A stretch of DNA of 64,000 nucleotides, taken from positions 372,001 to 436,000 of the forward strand of contig NZ_CAKKNB010000004.1 of assembly GCF_918741295.1 (NCBI RefSeq), in the 5' to 3' direction. The number at the start of each line of letters is the position of its first letter. The stretch's first letter is position 1. The translations under genes and the position numbers were made by a program. Positions 11,101 through 18,825 of this stretch are shown here, one piece after another. This stretch comes from Aquabacterium sp. CECT 9606. GTDB taxonomy: Bacteria; Pseudomonadota; Gammaproteobacteria; Burkholderiales; Burkholderiaceae_C. The notes under the pieces are model-generated. The model had not been told where the DNA came from. It worked only from the letters and a program-made list of their open reading frames with translations, and did no database searches.

Positions 11101-11407
11101 GGCCAAGGACGGCATGGACGCCCTGGAGCGACTGGCCGAAGAAGTCCCAGTGGTGGTGCTGTCCGACATCGAAATGCCGCGAATGGACGGGTTCGACCTG
11201 GTGCGCAACATCCGTGGCAACGAGCGCTGGAAGCAGCTGCCCGTGGTGATGATTTCATCGCGCATTGCCCAAAAGCACCGCGACTACGCCACGCAGTTGG
11301 GGGCTAATCATTACCTGGGCAAGCCATACGGCGAAGAAGAACTGCTGGCCTTGGTGGCCCGATACGCCTTGCAGCGGGAAGCGGCGGGTGTGAGTGACGG
11401 CGCGTGA
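5102..11407 (+). CDS. chpA: Hybrid chemosensory histidine kinase ChpA/PilL (Hpt-HATPase-CheW-receiver)
   Basis: CheA-type kinase of 2101 residues, the core of the Pil-Chp pathway. Residues 1 to about 700 are helical with no recognisable active histidine. Three histidine phosphotransfer sites are visible: H776 (FHTLKGSSR), H1098 (AHSLAGNSA) and H1330 (LHTFKGGAR). The dimerisation segment is near 1485. The ATPase domain has its N-box (HLLRNCITHG) near 1670 and G-boxes DDGAGL and GRGIGMDVV. A CheW-like domain lies at about 1800-1940. A C-terminal receiver has phospho-acceptor D2022 (LSDIEMPRMDG). Linkers rich in Glu/Pro separate the Hpt domains. It should phosphorylate PilG and PilH. The stop overlaps the next gene by 14 bases. 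Confidence 0.92.
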   Translation: MDSMQAAPMSDDLSALAWVQEELRKSLDAAHKALHRGLKDATSSESDMDARDPAVLRQARQQIHQGVGALELAGLPAGATLLRASEAVVQKFINRPASLTEAAVLAVERGSFALMDYIGRRLNGKNVPALALFPQYEALMSLAGTTLPRPTDLWSQDWPKVALEAPLAPPESATPRAADEATVDDFESGLLALLRRNQPRDAVALADLCASLASGSSQRHAHRESATWMLASGFLEALAGDHVPLTVHAKRVLSSLLKQLRVLVQGKETPSDRLAQELLFFCAQASGANAKPDSVLSNVRRTFGLDQHAPVNLLESSLGRYDPAWVAQAVKRVAGAKDGWSAVAAGELLRLGGLNEQFALVSESLKRLYPDGEVLADSLSQAVNQTVQSGQAPEPSLAMEVATSLLYQEASLEDGEFDHPEQKDRIHRLASRIDAVRQGQPAQPLESWMEDLYRRVSDRQTIGSVVQELRSNLSEAEKNIDLFFRDPTQPASLVNVPTQLQAMRGVLAVLGLDMAGHATVRMREDVDHLLQPDTNVQEAGDAGVFDRLATNLGALGFLIDMLNVQPNLVKALFKYDPETGVLSPLMGRERSAPIPVALPDPVEAAAQKAERDEVQTAAEAVVESVTRDEVSLSDVSDELQKLADTPMVQDQPALADTVASAQAALATAQASDDEDAQTLAREQVAQVMADFAQSVSEPVGLDLPVGETFTDSGHAPLMPTPVVPAEPTGLEEDDEMRGIFLEEANEVIASALEATEGLVSHPDDVTLLTSVRRGFHTLKGSSRMVGLNDYGEAGWACEQLFNTWMASQAPASPDLLGFTAEALEYMAGWTKAIEARNAQGWHSADLVRAADTLRLEGRRVPIGGGSTFAATDVQSFAAEESSAPAEDDLSDLTLPLVDLGGEQEASSDTPEEEPVTQPSAFTESLLPSIDGDLLTLELPPEEEAAFLAAEQAPDLAEPELPQEEGELALEPEPAIVLDIVSDEALQVQVPEVFENSQPLYLESEPGVFVEETAAVTVDEPMLLEGEPVVFEEPAPADELPSESDEQVKVIGPLRISIPLFNIYLNEADEQSRRLCTSLSEWALELHHPVSEDAIALAHSLAGNSATVGYTELSQLARLLEHSLMRAHALGRGEPEVAALFNEAADDIRHLLHQFAAGFLKTPNDELMRRLEVYDHTASRRLEARSLLGELDAGDDEGGQPASDENRSHGHLRLVHSVDESAVPDSSFDQSSHDEVVPTQPSPLGQAEIKSLDSLPEVPAAAAPVMRKADSITGLDDRDDLEAHDAVDPDLFPIFEEEAQELLPQLASQMRQWLEQPSHPAAPAACMRTLHTFKGGARLAGAMRLGELAHRLETTIEHLIGSETITRDEVEPLEARVDALVEEFEALSQRDAQNYDAEVSKPLPPAEPVESVSRVVESMPTAVVTHAVPTNVPAPESPSASEQPESASAPAVIDWTSLANNGRRLTAAPKRDAAQAAVQAVVRVRPQLLDRLVNHAGEVSIARTRIASQVGQIRGSLTDLTDNLGRLRQQLRDIELQADTQLNTRLEAARAASQTFDPLEFDRYTRFQELTRMMAESVNDVATVQRSLNRTLEVAEDQLAAQARLTRDLQDDLLRTRMVEFEGLSDRLYRVVRQAAKETGKQVKLDIVGGATEVDRGVLERMTGAFEHLLRNCITHGIEVPAVRQAAGKDPAGLVIVSLRQEGNEVTLEFRDDGAGLNLDRIRQKAVAMGLIQPDADVPPGELAQMIFTPGFSTADTVTELAGRGIGMDVVRAEVNAMGGRIETSTAAGQGTSFKLVLPLTTAVTKVVMLRCGEVTVAVPTHLIEMVRRAKPAEVEQAYEFGTYQFADLVLPFYWLGALLQNSPRGSTEGRSLPVIVVRSAQQRIALHVDEVLGNHEVVVKNLGPQLSRLPGLAGMTLLASGAVSLIYNPVALATVYGDAAQAYTKAALHAVASGQDTEAEQAAALAIEALPPLVLVVDDSLTVRRVTQRLLAREGYRVVLAKDGMDALERLAEEVPVVVLSDIEMPRMDGFDLVRNIRGNERWKQLPVVMISSRIAQKHRDYATQLGANHYLGKPYGEEELLALVARYALQREAAGVSDGA

Positions 11408-12488
11408 TTTGGTGGACACCGACACGAGTGCCATCGACCAACTCGCTCACCTGACCGCCCAGCGCGATCGTGAGTTGCTGGATGTGTCGCTGGCGCAAGG
11501 CGTTCTGGAGTTGTTGGGGGCATGCAGCGTTGGTGTTTACCGCGTTCTCGGCCAAGAGGGTGCTGACCAGCATTGGTTGTGTTCGGGGCTGGCGCGGCGC
11601 GGCAAATTGACTGTCAGCGATCCGCCCTGGCTGGACCCGGACACCATGCCTTTCCTGGAGGATTTTCCTTCCCGTGAAGAAGCCCTGGTTTCTCGCACGT
11701 TGGTGCAGCGCGCCCTGAATGAGACAGAAGACGGTGCCTCCGACGAGGCTGCCACCTGGCTGACGGTGTTGACCTTGCATGCGGAGCTGGGCCAATCGGG
11801 CGTGCTGGAAGTGCGTTCGGCCCAGCCCTTGCCCTTGCGCGATCTGCGCTCCATGCAGACCCTGTTGCGCGTGTTTGGCAACTTCCAGAACCTGCTGGAA
11901 TCCAGCCAACGTGACTCGCTCACCGGCTTGCTCAACCGCCAGACTTTCGACGCCACTTTCCTGAAAGCCTCGATGCCGGTTCAGCTGAGCACCGAGGAGG
12001 CCGAGAGCGAGGCCGAGCGCCGTGGCTCGCAGATGAACACCTTCTGGCTCGGGGTCATCGACATTGACCACTTCAAGCTGGTCAACGACCGTTTTGGCCA
12101 TTTGATCGGTGACGAGGTGCTGGTGCTGGTGGCGCGCATCATGCGCCAGACCTTCCGCCACTACGACCGCCTGTTCCGCTTTGGCGGCGAGGAGTTCGTG
12201 GTGCTACTGCGAGGCGGCACTGAAAAGCACGCTTTGCGCGTCTTCGAGCGTTTTCGCCAAAACATGCAGGCGTATGCCTTTCCACAAGTGGGGCAGGTCA
12301 CCGTCAGCCTGGGTTTCACGGGCGTTCATCCGCATGACACGCCTACTGCGGCCTTTTCGCGCGCCGACCAGGCCGTCTACCAGGCCAAGCACCAGGGGCG
12401 CAATCAAACCCTGTGTTTCGAGAATCTGGTCAACCAGGGCGTCATCACCACCGAAGGCGACAGGGTCGGCAACATCGAGTTGTTCTGA
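11394..12488 (+). CDS. Diguanylate cyclase with N-terminal GAF-like sensor
   Basis: Soluble 364-residue protein that makes c-di-GMP from two GTP. The C-terminal GGDEF domain starts near residue 175 (RDSLTGLLNR) and has an intact active site GGEEF at 264-268. An RxxD product-inhibition motif (RHYD) lies five residues before it. The first 170 residues look like a GAF-type sensor; no membrane segment is seen. The GTG start at 11394 lies inside the end of chpA, which implies translational coupling and links c-di-GMP synthesis to the pilus chemosensory system. The ligand of the sensor domain is unknown. Confidence 0.85.
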   Translation: MTARDLVDTDTSAIDQLAHLTAQRDRELLDVSLAQGVLELLGACSVGVYRVLGQEGADQHWLCSGLARRGKLTVSDPPWLDPDTMPFLEDFPSREEALVSRTLVQRALNETEDGASDEAATWLTVLTLHAELGQSGVLEVRSAQPLPLRDLRSMQTLLRVFGNFQNLLESSQRDSLTGLLNRQTFDATFLKASMPVQLSTEEAESEAERRGSQMNTFWLGVIDIDHFKLVNDRFGHLIGDEVLVLVARIMRQTFRHYDRLFRFGGEEFVVLLRGGTEKHALRVFERFRQNMQAYAFPQVGQVTVSLGFTGVHPHDTPTAAFSRADQAVYQAKHQGRNQTLCFENLVNQGVITTEGDRVGNIELF

Positions 12489-12499
12489 CTGCTTGAACG

Positions 12500-12523
12500 G
12501 CCGCTTGCCTCAGCGCGGCTTTT
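12500..12523 (+). terminator. Possible weak terminator between convergent genes
   Basis: GCCGC and GCGGC (12500-12504 and 12515-12519) can pair around a ten-base loop and are followed by four T. The hairpin overlaps the stop codon of the photolyase on the other strand. The stem is short, so this is tentative. Confidence 0.35.
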
Positions 12524-13997
12524 CGCCGGTCTTGACCACCGCGTAGCGCTCCAGGGTTTCGGCCCGCGCAGCCTCGTGCTGCACGATGGGCGCGGGATAG
12601 TCAACCGCATCCCCCAGATCGCCCAGCAGCCAAGGGGCATGGATGGCCTTGTCACTCAGGTGGGCCAGTTCGGGCACGTAGCGGCGGATGAACTTGCCGG
12701 CGGCATCGAACTTCTGGCTCTGGCTGATGGGGTTGAAGATGCGGAAGTAGGGCTGGGCATCGCAGCCGCTGGAGGCCGCCCATTGCCAGCCCCCATTGTT
12801 GGCGGCCAGGTCGAAATCCAGCAGCTTCTCGGCAAAGTAACGCTCGCCCCAGCGCCAGTCAATGCCCAGGTCCTTGATCAAGAAGCTGGCCACGACCATG
12901 CGCAGGCGGTTGTGCATGTAGCCGGTCTGGTTGATCTGGCGCATGGCGGCATCCACCAGCGGGTAACCGGTGCGCCCACCACACCAGGCCGCGAAACGTG
13001 CCTCGGCCTTGGCGCCGCTCATCCACTTGATCTTGTCGTATTCGCGTTTGAAGCTGTGGCCGATCACGTGGGGGTGGTGGTGCATGACCTGGTGGTAGAA
13101 ATCGCGCCAGATCAGCTCCGAGAGCCAGGTTTGCGCGCCGGTGGACCCGGCCTTGGCCCGATCCCAGGCCAGTTTGGCCAGCAAGCGGATCGACACCGTG
13201 CCAAACCGCAGGTGGGTGGACAGGTAGCTTGGGCCTTTCACGCCCGGGAAATCGCGGGTGTCGCGGTAGTGGTCCATCCGCTCCAGAAAATCATCCAGCA
13301 AAGCCTGGGCCCCGCTCATGCCCGCGGGCACCTTGAGCGCGTCCGTGGGCTCAAAGCCCAGCTCGCCCAAACCGGGGATCCGCGATCCATCCGGCGCTTT
13401 CATCCCGACGTCGGCGGGGATGGCTGCCAGGTGTTGCGCATGGGGCGCCACGGGGTAGGCCTTGACGTAGAACTCGTCGACCTTCTTCAGCCAGTTGTTC
13501 TTGTAGGGCGTGAAGACGCCGTAGGGCGTGTCGTTGCCGGTCAGGATCTCGTTGCGCTCGAAGATCACGTGGTCTTTGGATGTGAACAGGGCTGCACCCA
13601 CATCGCTCAGCTTGCCGCGCACCTGGGCGTCGCGCACCAGCGCATGGGGCTCGTCATCGTGGTTGGCGAACACGGCCTGAACACCCAGTTGCTGGGCCAG
13701 TCGAGGGATTTCGGTGAGTGCGCTGCCGTGCACCACGATCAGCCCGGCACCCTGCGCGTTGGGCACTTCGCGGGCGGCGGCGAGCTGGCGCAGGGCCTCG
13801 TCCAGCTCCAACAGGCTGTCGCGGATGAACACCACGCGGCGATCCGCACGGGGCAGGGGGTCCAGGATGTCGGTGTCGAACACAAAAACGCACCACACGC
13901 GCCGGGCCTGTTTCAGGGCGTAGTGCAGGGCGGCGTGGTCGGTGCTGCGCAGATCGCGGCGAAACCAGACAAGGGCGGAATCGAACGGGGTTGTCAT
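12510..13997 (-). CDS. phrB: Deoxyribodipyrimidine photolyase (class I CPD photolyase)
   Basis: Light-driven FAD enzyme that repairs cyclobutane pyrimidine dimers. Protein of 495 residues starting at ATG 13997; an upstream in-frame ATG (14033) would add 12 residues overlapping the yqgE start. N-terminal antenna domain opens with LVWFRRDLRSTDHAAL. The FAD-binding core shows WRDFYHQVM, the TGYMHNRLRMV helix and the LLDFDLAANNGGWQW segment with the CDAQPYFRIFNP motif. These match class I photolyases rather than plant-type cryptochromes. Divergent from yqgE and convergent with the diguanylate cyclase gene. Confidence 0.93.
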   Translation of the reverse strand: MTTPFDSALVWFRRDLRSTDHAALHYALKQARRVWCVFVFDTDILDPLPRADRRVVFIRDSLLELDEALRQLAAAREVPNAQGAGLIVVHGSALTEIPRLAQQLGVQAVFANHDDEPHALVRDAQVRGKLSDVGAALFTSKDHVIFERNEILTGNDTPYGVFTPYKNNWLKKVDEFYVKAYPVAPHAQHLAAIPADVGMKAPDGSRIPGLGELGFEPTDALKVPAGMSGAQALLDDFLERMDHYRDTRDFPGVKGPSYLSTHLRFGTVSIRLLAKLAWDRAKAGSTGAQTWLSELIWRDFYHQVMHHHPHVIGHSFKREYDKIKWMSGAKAEARFAAWCGGRTGYPLVDAAMRQINQTGYMHNRLRMVVASFLIKDLGIDWRWGERYFAEKLLDFDLAANNGGWQWAASSGCDAQPYFRIFNPISQSQKFDAAGKFIRRYVPELAHLSDKAIHAPWLLGDLGDAVDYPAPIVQHEAARAETLERYAVVKTGEKPR

Positions 13998-14017
13998 GTG
14001 GGGTCTAAAATCATGGC

Positions 14018-14602
14018 ATGTCTGAAGGCGCAACCTCCATCGATCTGAGCAACCAGTTCCTCATTGCCATGCCCGGTATCACCGACGGCAACTTTGCGGG
14101 CGCGGTTGTGTACCTGTGTGAACACACTGAAAACGGGGCTTTGGGCCTTGTCATCAACCGTCCGATCGACATCAATCTGAGAAATCTCTTCGAAAAAGTG
14201 GACCTCAACCTGGAGCGGGAGGATCTGGCGTCCCGGCCAGTCTACTTCGGCGGCCCGGTGCAGACCGAGCGCGGCTTCGTTTTGCACGACAGCCTGGGCG
14301 ACGAAGGGGGGCATTACAGCTCGACCCTGAAAATCCCCGGTGGCCTGGAAATGACCACGTCGCGCGATGTGCTGGAAGCCCTGTCCAACGGCGCCGGACC
14401 CAGCCGGGTGTTCATCACCCTGGGTTATGCCGGCTGGGGCGCCGGGCAGCTGGAAGACGAGCTGAGCCGCAACGGCTGGCTGAATGTGAATGCCGAGCCG
14501 GCTGTGATATTCGACACCCCGGTGGAAGAGCGTTACGACCGGGCCTTGTCCCTGCTGGGCATCGACCGAAGCATGTTGACGTCCGAGGCCGGGCACGGAT
14601 GA
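14018..14602 (+). CDS. yqgE: YqgE/AlgH family protein
   Basis: Protein of 194 residues of the UPF0301 family (AlgH in Pseudomonas), of unresolved biochemical function. The family features are seen: FLIAMPGITDGNF at the N-terminus, GALGLVINRP, and VFITLGYAGWGAGQLE near residue 130. It is almost always encoded before ruvX, as here, with a four-base overlap (stop 14602, next start 14599). It heads the ruvX-pyr-plsC transcription unit. Confidence 0.92.
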   Translation: MSEGATSIDLSNQFLIAMPGITDGNFAGAVVYLCEHTENGALGLVINRPIDINLRNLFEKVDLNLEREDLASRPVYFGGPVQTERGFVLHDSLGDEGGHYSSTLKIPGGLEMTTSRDVLEALSNGAGPSRVFITLGYAGWGAGQLEDELSRNGWLNVNAEPAVIFDTPVEERYDRALSLLGIDRSMLTSEAGHG

Positions 14603-15009
14603 GCCTGGCCGTTCAAAGCTACCTGGCCTTCGACTACGGCCTCAAGCGGGTGGGCGTGGCCAGCGGCAACACCTTGCTGCGCCAGGCCCAGCCTTTGCGC
14701 ACCATCGCCGCCGACGGCGACGCCCGCTTTGCGCAAATTGGCAGCCTGATCGACGAGTGGCGCCCGAATGCCCTGGTGGTGGGCGTGCCATTCCACCCCG
14801 ATGGTGCCGAGCACGAGAACACCCTGCGCGCGCGCCGCTTTGCCCGCCAATTGCAAGGCCGTTTCAAGCTCCCGGTACATGAGGTGGACGAACGTTACTC
14901 CACCACCGAGGCCATCGCCGGCGGCGCCCGTGACCTGGACGCCACCTCCGCCGCCATCCTGTTGCAGCAGTTTTTCAACGAACATCCCGAACCTTTCAAA
15001 GGGGCCTGA
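14599..15009 (+). CDS. ruvX: Putative pre-16S rRNA nuclease / Holliday junction resolvase-like YqgF
   Basis: RNase H-fold protein of 136 residues. The first catalytic aspartate lies in the LAFDYGLKRVGVA strand; the second acidic region is VDERYSTTEA, and the C-terminal acid is in the LDATSAAILLQ helix. The family processes 16S rRNA 5' ends in E. coli and was first proposed as a resolvase. It overlaps yqgE by four bases and its stop abuts the GTG of pyrR. Confidence 0.92.
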   Translation: MSLAVQSYLAFDYGLKRVGVASGNTLLRQAQPLRTIAADGDARFAQIGSLIDEWRPNALVVGVPFHPDGAEHENTLRARRFARQLQGRFKLPVHEVDERYSTTEAIAGGARDLDATSAAILLQQFFNEHPEPFKGA

Positions 15010-15525
15010 GTGAGCGATCAGCAAAACACCCTGCACCTGAATGCCGAGGCGCTTTATGCCAACTTGCTGTCTGGCGTGCGGCGCATCGTCACGGCGGACA
15101 CCGCCCTGGTCGGCATCTGGTCGGGCGGCGCCTGGCTGGCCGAGCGCCTCAGCCAGGACCTGGGCCGCACCGAAGCCCACGGCGTCATCTCGTCGGCCTT
15201 GCACCGGGACGACTTTGGCTCGCGCGGCATGGCCGCCACCACCGACGCCACCCACTTGCCGTTTTCTGTCGAAGGCCGGCACATCCTGCTGATCGACGAC
15301 GTGCTCTACACCGGCCGCACCATCCGCGCCGTCATCAATGAGCTGTTCGATTTTGGCCGCCCGGCCAGCGTCACCCTGGCGGTGCTGGTCGACCGCGGCG
15401 GGCGCGAACTCCCTGTGGAGCCGGCCCTGTCGGCCGCCCGCATCACCCTGCCGGCCGACCAGCGCGTGTCGCTGGCCCGCGCCGACGACGGCCGTTTCCA
15501 GTTCCATTTCGAGAGGGTCGAATGA
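15010..15525 (+). CDS. pyrR: Bifunctional pyr regulator / uracil phosphoribosyltransferase PyrR
   Basis: PRTase-fold protein of 171 residues. The PRPP loop is seen as [16 protein letters not shown] (about residues 96-111). Starts with GTG directly after the ruvX stop. In Gram-positive bacteria PyrR binds pyr mRNA leaders; in proteobacterial operons such as this one the RNA target is less clear, and I find no obvious attenuator before pyrB, because pyrR and pyrB overlap by four bases. Enzymatic activity is a family inference. Confidence 0.9.
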   Translation: MSDQQNTLHLNAEALYANLLSGVRRIVTADTALVGIWSGGAWLAERLSQDLGRTEAHGVISSALHRDDFGSRGMAATTDATHLPFSVEGRHILLIDDVLYTGRTIRAVINELFDFGRPASVTLAVLVDRGGRELPVEPALSAARITLPADQRVSLARADDGRFQFHFERVE

Positions 15526-16493
15526 CGACCGCCAAGTTCCAGCGCAATCCCCAGCTCAATGGCCACGGCGAGCTGATCCACCTGCTGTCCACCGAAGGCT
15601 TGCCCAAGGCGGTGATCCACAAGATCCTGGACACCGCCGAGACGTTTTTGAGCGTCAATGACCGGGAGGTCAAGAAGGTGCCCCTGCTGCGCGGCAAGAG
15701 CGTGTTCAACCTGTTCTTCGAGAACAGCACGCGTACGCGCACCACCTTCGAGATCGCGGCCAAGCGCCTGTCTGCCGACGTGATCAACCTGGACATCGCG
15801 CGCTCTTCGGCCTCCAAAGGCGAAAGCCTGCTCGACACCATCGCCAACCTCAGCGCGATGCACGCCGACATGTTCGTGGTGCGCCATGCCGAATCCGGCG
15901 CGCCCTACCTGATCGCCCAGCACGTGGCCCCGCACGTGCACGTGGTCAACGCTGGGGATGGCCGCCATGCGCACCCCACGCAGGCCTTGCTGGACATGTT
16001 CACCATCCGGCACTACAAGAAAGACTTCAGCAACCTGACTGTGGCCATCGTGGGCGACATCGTGCACTCGCGCGTGGCTCGCTCCAACATCCACGCGCTG
16101 ACCACGCTGGGCGTGCCCGAAGTGCGCGTGGTCGGCCCCCGCACCCTGGTACCCGGCGACCTGCGCGAGATGGGCGTGCGCGTCTGCCACGACATGGTTG
16201 AAGGCATCAGGGGCGCCGACGTCATCATCATGCTGCGCCTGCAGAACGAGCGCATGTCGGGCGGCATGCTGCCCAGCGCGGGCGAGTTCTTCAAAGAATT
16301 CGGCCTGACCGAAGAAAAACTGGCCCATGCCAAGCCCGACGCCATCGTCATGCACCCCGGCCCCATCAACCGAGGCGTCGAGATTGACTCCGCCGTGGCC
16401 GATGGCAAGCAAAGCGTCATCCTGCCCCAGGTCACCTTCGGCATCGCCGTGCGCATGGCCGTGATGTCCATCATCGCCGGCAACGAGGCTTGA
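15522..16493 (+). CDS. pyrB: Aspartate carbamoyltransferase catalytic subunit
   Basis: Second step of de novo pyrimidine synthesis: carbamoyl phosphate plus aspartate to N-carbamoyl-aspartate. Length 323, normal. The carbamoyl-phosphate site STRTRTTFE (about residues 67-75), HPTQALLD (about 151-158) and the aspartate-side MHPGPINRG are intact. No pyrI regulatory subunit follows. Instead the next gene is a dihydroorotase homologue lacking metal ligands, so a class A ATCase holoenzyme of PyrB with the pseudo-dihydroorotase, as in Pseudomonas, is expected. Confidence 0.95.
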   Translation: MTTAKFQRNPQLNGHGELIHLLSTEGLPKAVIHKILDTAETFLSVNDREVKKVPLLRGKSVFNLFFENSTRTRTTFEIAAKRLSADVINLDIARSSASKGESLLDTIANLSAMHADMFVVRHAESGAPYLIAQHVAPHVHVVNAGDGRHAHPTQALLDMFTIRHYKKDFSNLTVAIVGDIVHSRVARSNIHALTTLGVPEVRVVGPRTLVPGDLREMGVRVCHDMVEGIRGADVIIMLRLQNERMSGGMLPSAGEFFKEFGLTEEKLAHAKPDAIVMHPGPINRGVEIDSAVADGKQSVILPQVTFGIAVRMAVMSIIAGNEA

Positions 16494-16500
16494 ACCCGAC

Positions 16501-17829
16501 ATGAAAATCCTCATCAAGAACGGCCGCCTGGTCGACCCCGCTTCCGGCCTGGATCAAATCGGCGACCTGGCCATCACCGGTGGTCGCATCACCGCCATCG
16601 GCGACGCCAAGGCTGACTTCACGCCCGACCGCACGATCGACGCCACGGGCTTGATCGTGGCCCCTGGCCTGGTCGACCTCGCCGCGCGCCTGCGCGAACC
16701 CGGCCACGAGCACGAAGGCATGCTCGAATCCGAACTCGCTGCCGCGGCCGCCGGAGGGGTTACCAGCGTGGTCTGTCTGCCCGACACCGACCCCACGCTG
16801 GATGAGCCCGGCTTGGTCGAGATGCTCAAGTTCCGCGCGCGCAAGCTCAGCCGCTGCCGCCTCTTCCCGCTGGGGGCGCTGACGCGTGGACTGAAAGGCG
16901 AGACGCTGACGGAAATGGCCGAGCTTCACGAAGCGGGCTGCATCGGTTTCTCCCAGGCCGAAGTGCCCATCCGTGACACCCAGGTGTTGCAACGCGCCCT
17001 GCAATACGCCGGCACCTTCGGCTACACCGTCTGGCTGCGTCCGCAAGATGCCTGGCTGGGCAAGGGCGTGGCCGCCAGCGGTCCGGTGGCCACGCGCCTG
17101 GGTTTGTCTGGCGTGCCGGTCAGCGCCGAAACCATCGCTCTGCACACCATCATCGAACTGGTGCGGGCCACTGGCGCGCGTGTGCACCTGTGTCGCATTT
17201 CCAGCGCCGCCGGCGTCGACCTGGTCCGCCAAGCCAAAGCGCAGGGCCTGCCGATCACCGCCGACGTCAGCATCAACTCCCTGCTACTGACGGACATCGA
17301 CATCGGCTACTTCAACCCCGCCATGCGCGTGAACCCGCCGCTTCGCCAGGGCCGTGACCGCGATGCCCTGCAGGCCGGCTTGGCCGACGGCACGCTGGAT
17401 GCCCTGGTGTCCGACCACACACCCGTCAGCGAGGACGAAAAGACCTTGCCCTTTGGCGAAGCCGAGCCCGGCGCGACCGGCCTGGAGCTGTTGTTGAGCC
17501 TGGCCCTGAAATGGGCCGGTGCTGATCAAGACCAGCCTGCCAACCCTGCGCGCCTGCGCCAAGCGCTGTCGGTTGTCACGGCGGGGCCCGTCAAGGTCTT
17601 GGGCGATGCTTTGGGTTCGTTGTCGTCCAGCGCAGGCCGTCTTGTGCAAGGCGGCGTGGCGGATGTCTGCATTTTTGACCCCAGCGTGCGCTGGCAGGCC
17701 AACCCCGCGGCCTTGACCAGCCAAGGCAAGCACACGCCTTTCGCTTTCGAGGTGTCGGGCACCGATCTGCCGGGGCGCGTCCGCCTGACCTTGGTGGCCG
17801 GCCAAGTCGCCCACGAAGTCACCGCCTGA
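16501..17829 (+). CDS. pyrX: Dihydroorotase homologue, probably non-catalytic ATCase partner (PyrC')
   Basis: Amidohydrolase-fold protein of 442 residues, seven bases after pyrB. Active dihydroorotases carry an HxH zinc motif in the context DxHxHLREPG. Here the matching segment reads VDLAARLREPGHE, so both metal-binding histidines are replaced by alanines. The downstream SDHTPVSEDEK segment is conserved. By homology with the Pseudomonas pyrC' product it should be an inactive structural subunit holding PyrB in a dodecamer. A catalytic pyrC must then exist elsewhere in the genome. Confidence 0.88.
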   Translation: MKILIKNGRLVDPASGLDQIGDLAITGGRITAIGDAKADFTPDRTIDATGLIVAPGLVDLAARLREPGHEHEGMLESELAAAAAGGVTSVVCLPDTDPTLDEPGLVEMLKFRARKLSRCRLFPLGALTRGLKGETLTEMAELHEAGCIGFSQAEVPIRDTQVLQRALQYAGTFGYTVWLRPQDAWLGKGVAASGPVATRLGLSGVPVSAETIALHTIIELVRATGARVHLCRISSAAGVDLVRQAKAQGLPITADVSINSLLLTDIDIGYFNPAMRVNPPLRQGRDRDALQAGLADGTLDALVSDHTPVSEDEKTLPFGEAEPGATGLELLLSLALKWAGADQDQPANPARLRQALSVVTAGPVKVLGDALGSLSSSAGRLVQGGVADVCIFDPSVRWQANPAALTSQGKHTPFAFEVSGTDLPGRVRLTLVAGQVAHEVTA

Positions 17830-17860
17830 CCAAAGCGTGCCGTCCGACAAAGTCCTCGTC

Positions 17861-18616
17861 ATGGCATCGCCCATGAGCCGCGCGTGGTCCACCTGGGTGC
17901 TTGGCCCCTGGCGGCTGCTGGGCATCGTCGTGCACATCGTGCGCGGCTTGTGGCTCGCCCGCATCGCCTACGTTGACCGGCCCCCCGGAGAGCGTGATGA
18001 AGTGGTGCGCCGCTGGTCCCAGCAATTGCTCAAGGTCTTGGGCGTCACGCTGGTCGTGGAGGGGCATGCCCGCCCCGGCGCCAAGCTGGTGGTGTCCAAC
18101 CATGTTTCGTGGCTGGACATCGTGGCCATCAATTCGGTCGTTCCGTCGCGCTTTGTGTCCAAGGCCGAAGTGGCGGTTTGGCCTGTGGTGGGCTACATGG
18201 TGACTGCGGCCGGCACCTTGTACCTCCAACGCGAGCGCCGCCGCGACGCGATGCGGGTGCTGGGGCTGATGTCCGACGCGCTGCGCGACGGTTACACGGT
18301 CGCCGTTTTCCCCGAAGGCACCACAGGCGACGGGCGGGCCTTGATGCACTTCCACGCCAACATGCTGCAGGCCGCGATCGACGCCAAGGAACCCGTTCAG
18401 CCGGTGGCCCTGCGTTACAGCGATGCCACCCATGACATCAGCCCAGCCGCGGCTTTCGTCGGCGACACCACGCTCTGGCAGTCTCTCTGGGGCGTGATCA
18501 CCGCTCAAGGGCTGACCGTGCACGTCAACGTCTTGCCGTTGCAGGCCGTCGACCACGCAGACCGCCGCGCCCTGGCTGAACTGCTCAGCACCCGGATCGC
18601 CGATTGCCTCTACTGA
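17861..18616 (+). CDS. plsC: 1-acyl-sn-glycerol-3-phosphate acyltransferase
   Basis: Membrane-associated acyltransferase that makes phosphatidic acid from lysophosphatidic acid. About 251 residues from ATG 17861; an in-frame GTG at 17837 would add eight residues and neither start has a clear ribosome site. The catalytic NHVSWLD (HX4D) and the FPEGTT motif are intact. A hydrophobic helix lies at about residues 13-30. It follows pyrX by 31 bases and ends the operon, an arrangement common in Burkholderiales; its presence there need not mean a pyrimidine role. Confidence 0.85.
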   Translation: MASPMSRAWSTWVLGPWRLLGIVVHIVRGLWLARIAYVDRPPGERDEVVRRWSQQLLKVLGVTLVVEGHARPGAKLVVSNHVSWLDIVAINSVVPSRFVSKAEVAVWPVVGYMVTAAGTLYLQRERRRDAMRVLGLMSDALRDGYTVAVFPEGTTGDGRALMHFHANMLQAAIDAKEPVQPVALRYSDATHDISPAAAFVGDTTLWQSLWGVITAQGLTVHVNVLPLQAVDHADRRALAELLSTRIADCLY

Positions 18617-18825
18617 AATAGGTGTTCTGCCGCCTTTTTTCTGGCGGTTGAACTTGGGCAGCACAGGCAAACTCAAGATGGTGTGGAAAAAGCCGCAAGG
18701 CACGCGTTTGCACAAAGGGTTGTCACCCTGCTTCGTGATTGCGGCAACCCCTATTGTTTTGACACGAGGGCGCACCATTTACAGTGAGCCACCTACAATG
18801 GCTGGTTCCGCTCGAAAGGTTTTGA

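Noticed and set aside
12576-14048. Plus-strand 490-codon open frame
   Set aside because: Exact antisense of the photolyase, whose motifs are all intact; the translation is His/Gly/Val-rich without domains.
18629-18652. GCCGCC/GGCGGT hairpin after plsC as a terminator
   Set aside because: The T run is in the loop, not after the stem, so it is not a normal terminator on either strand.
18760-18799. Promoter from TTGACA and TACAAT before the desaturase
   Set aside because: The two elements are 28 bases apart, too far for one sigma-70 site; no better pair found.
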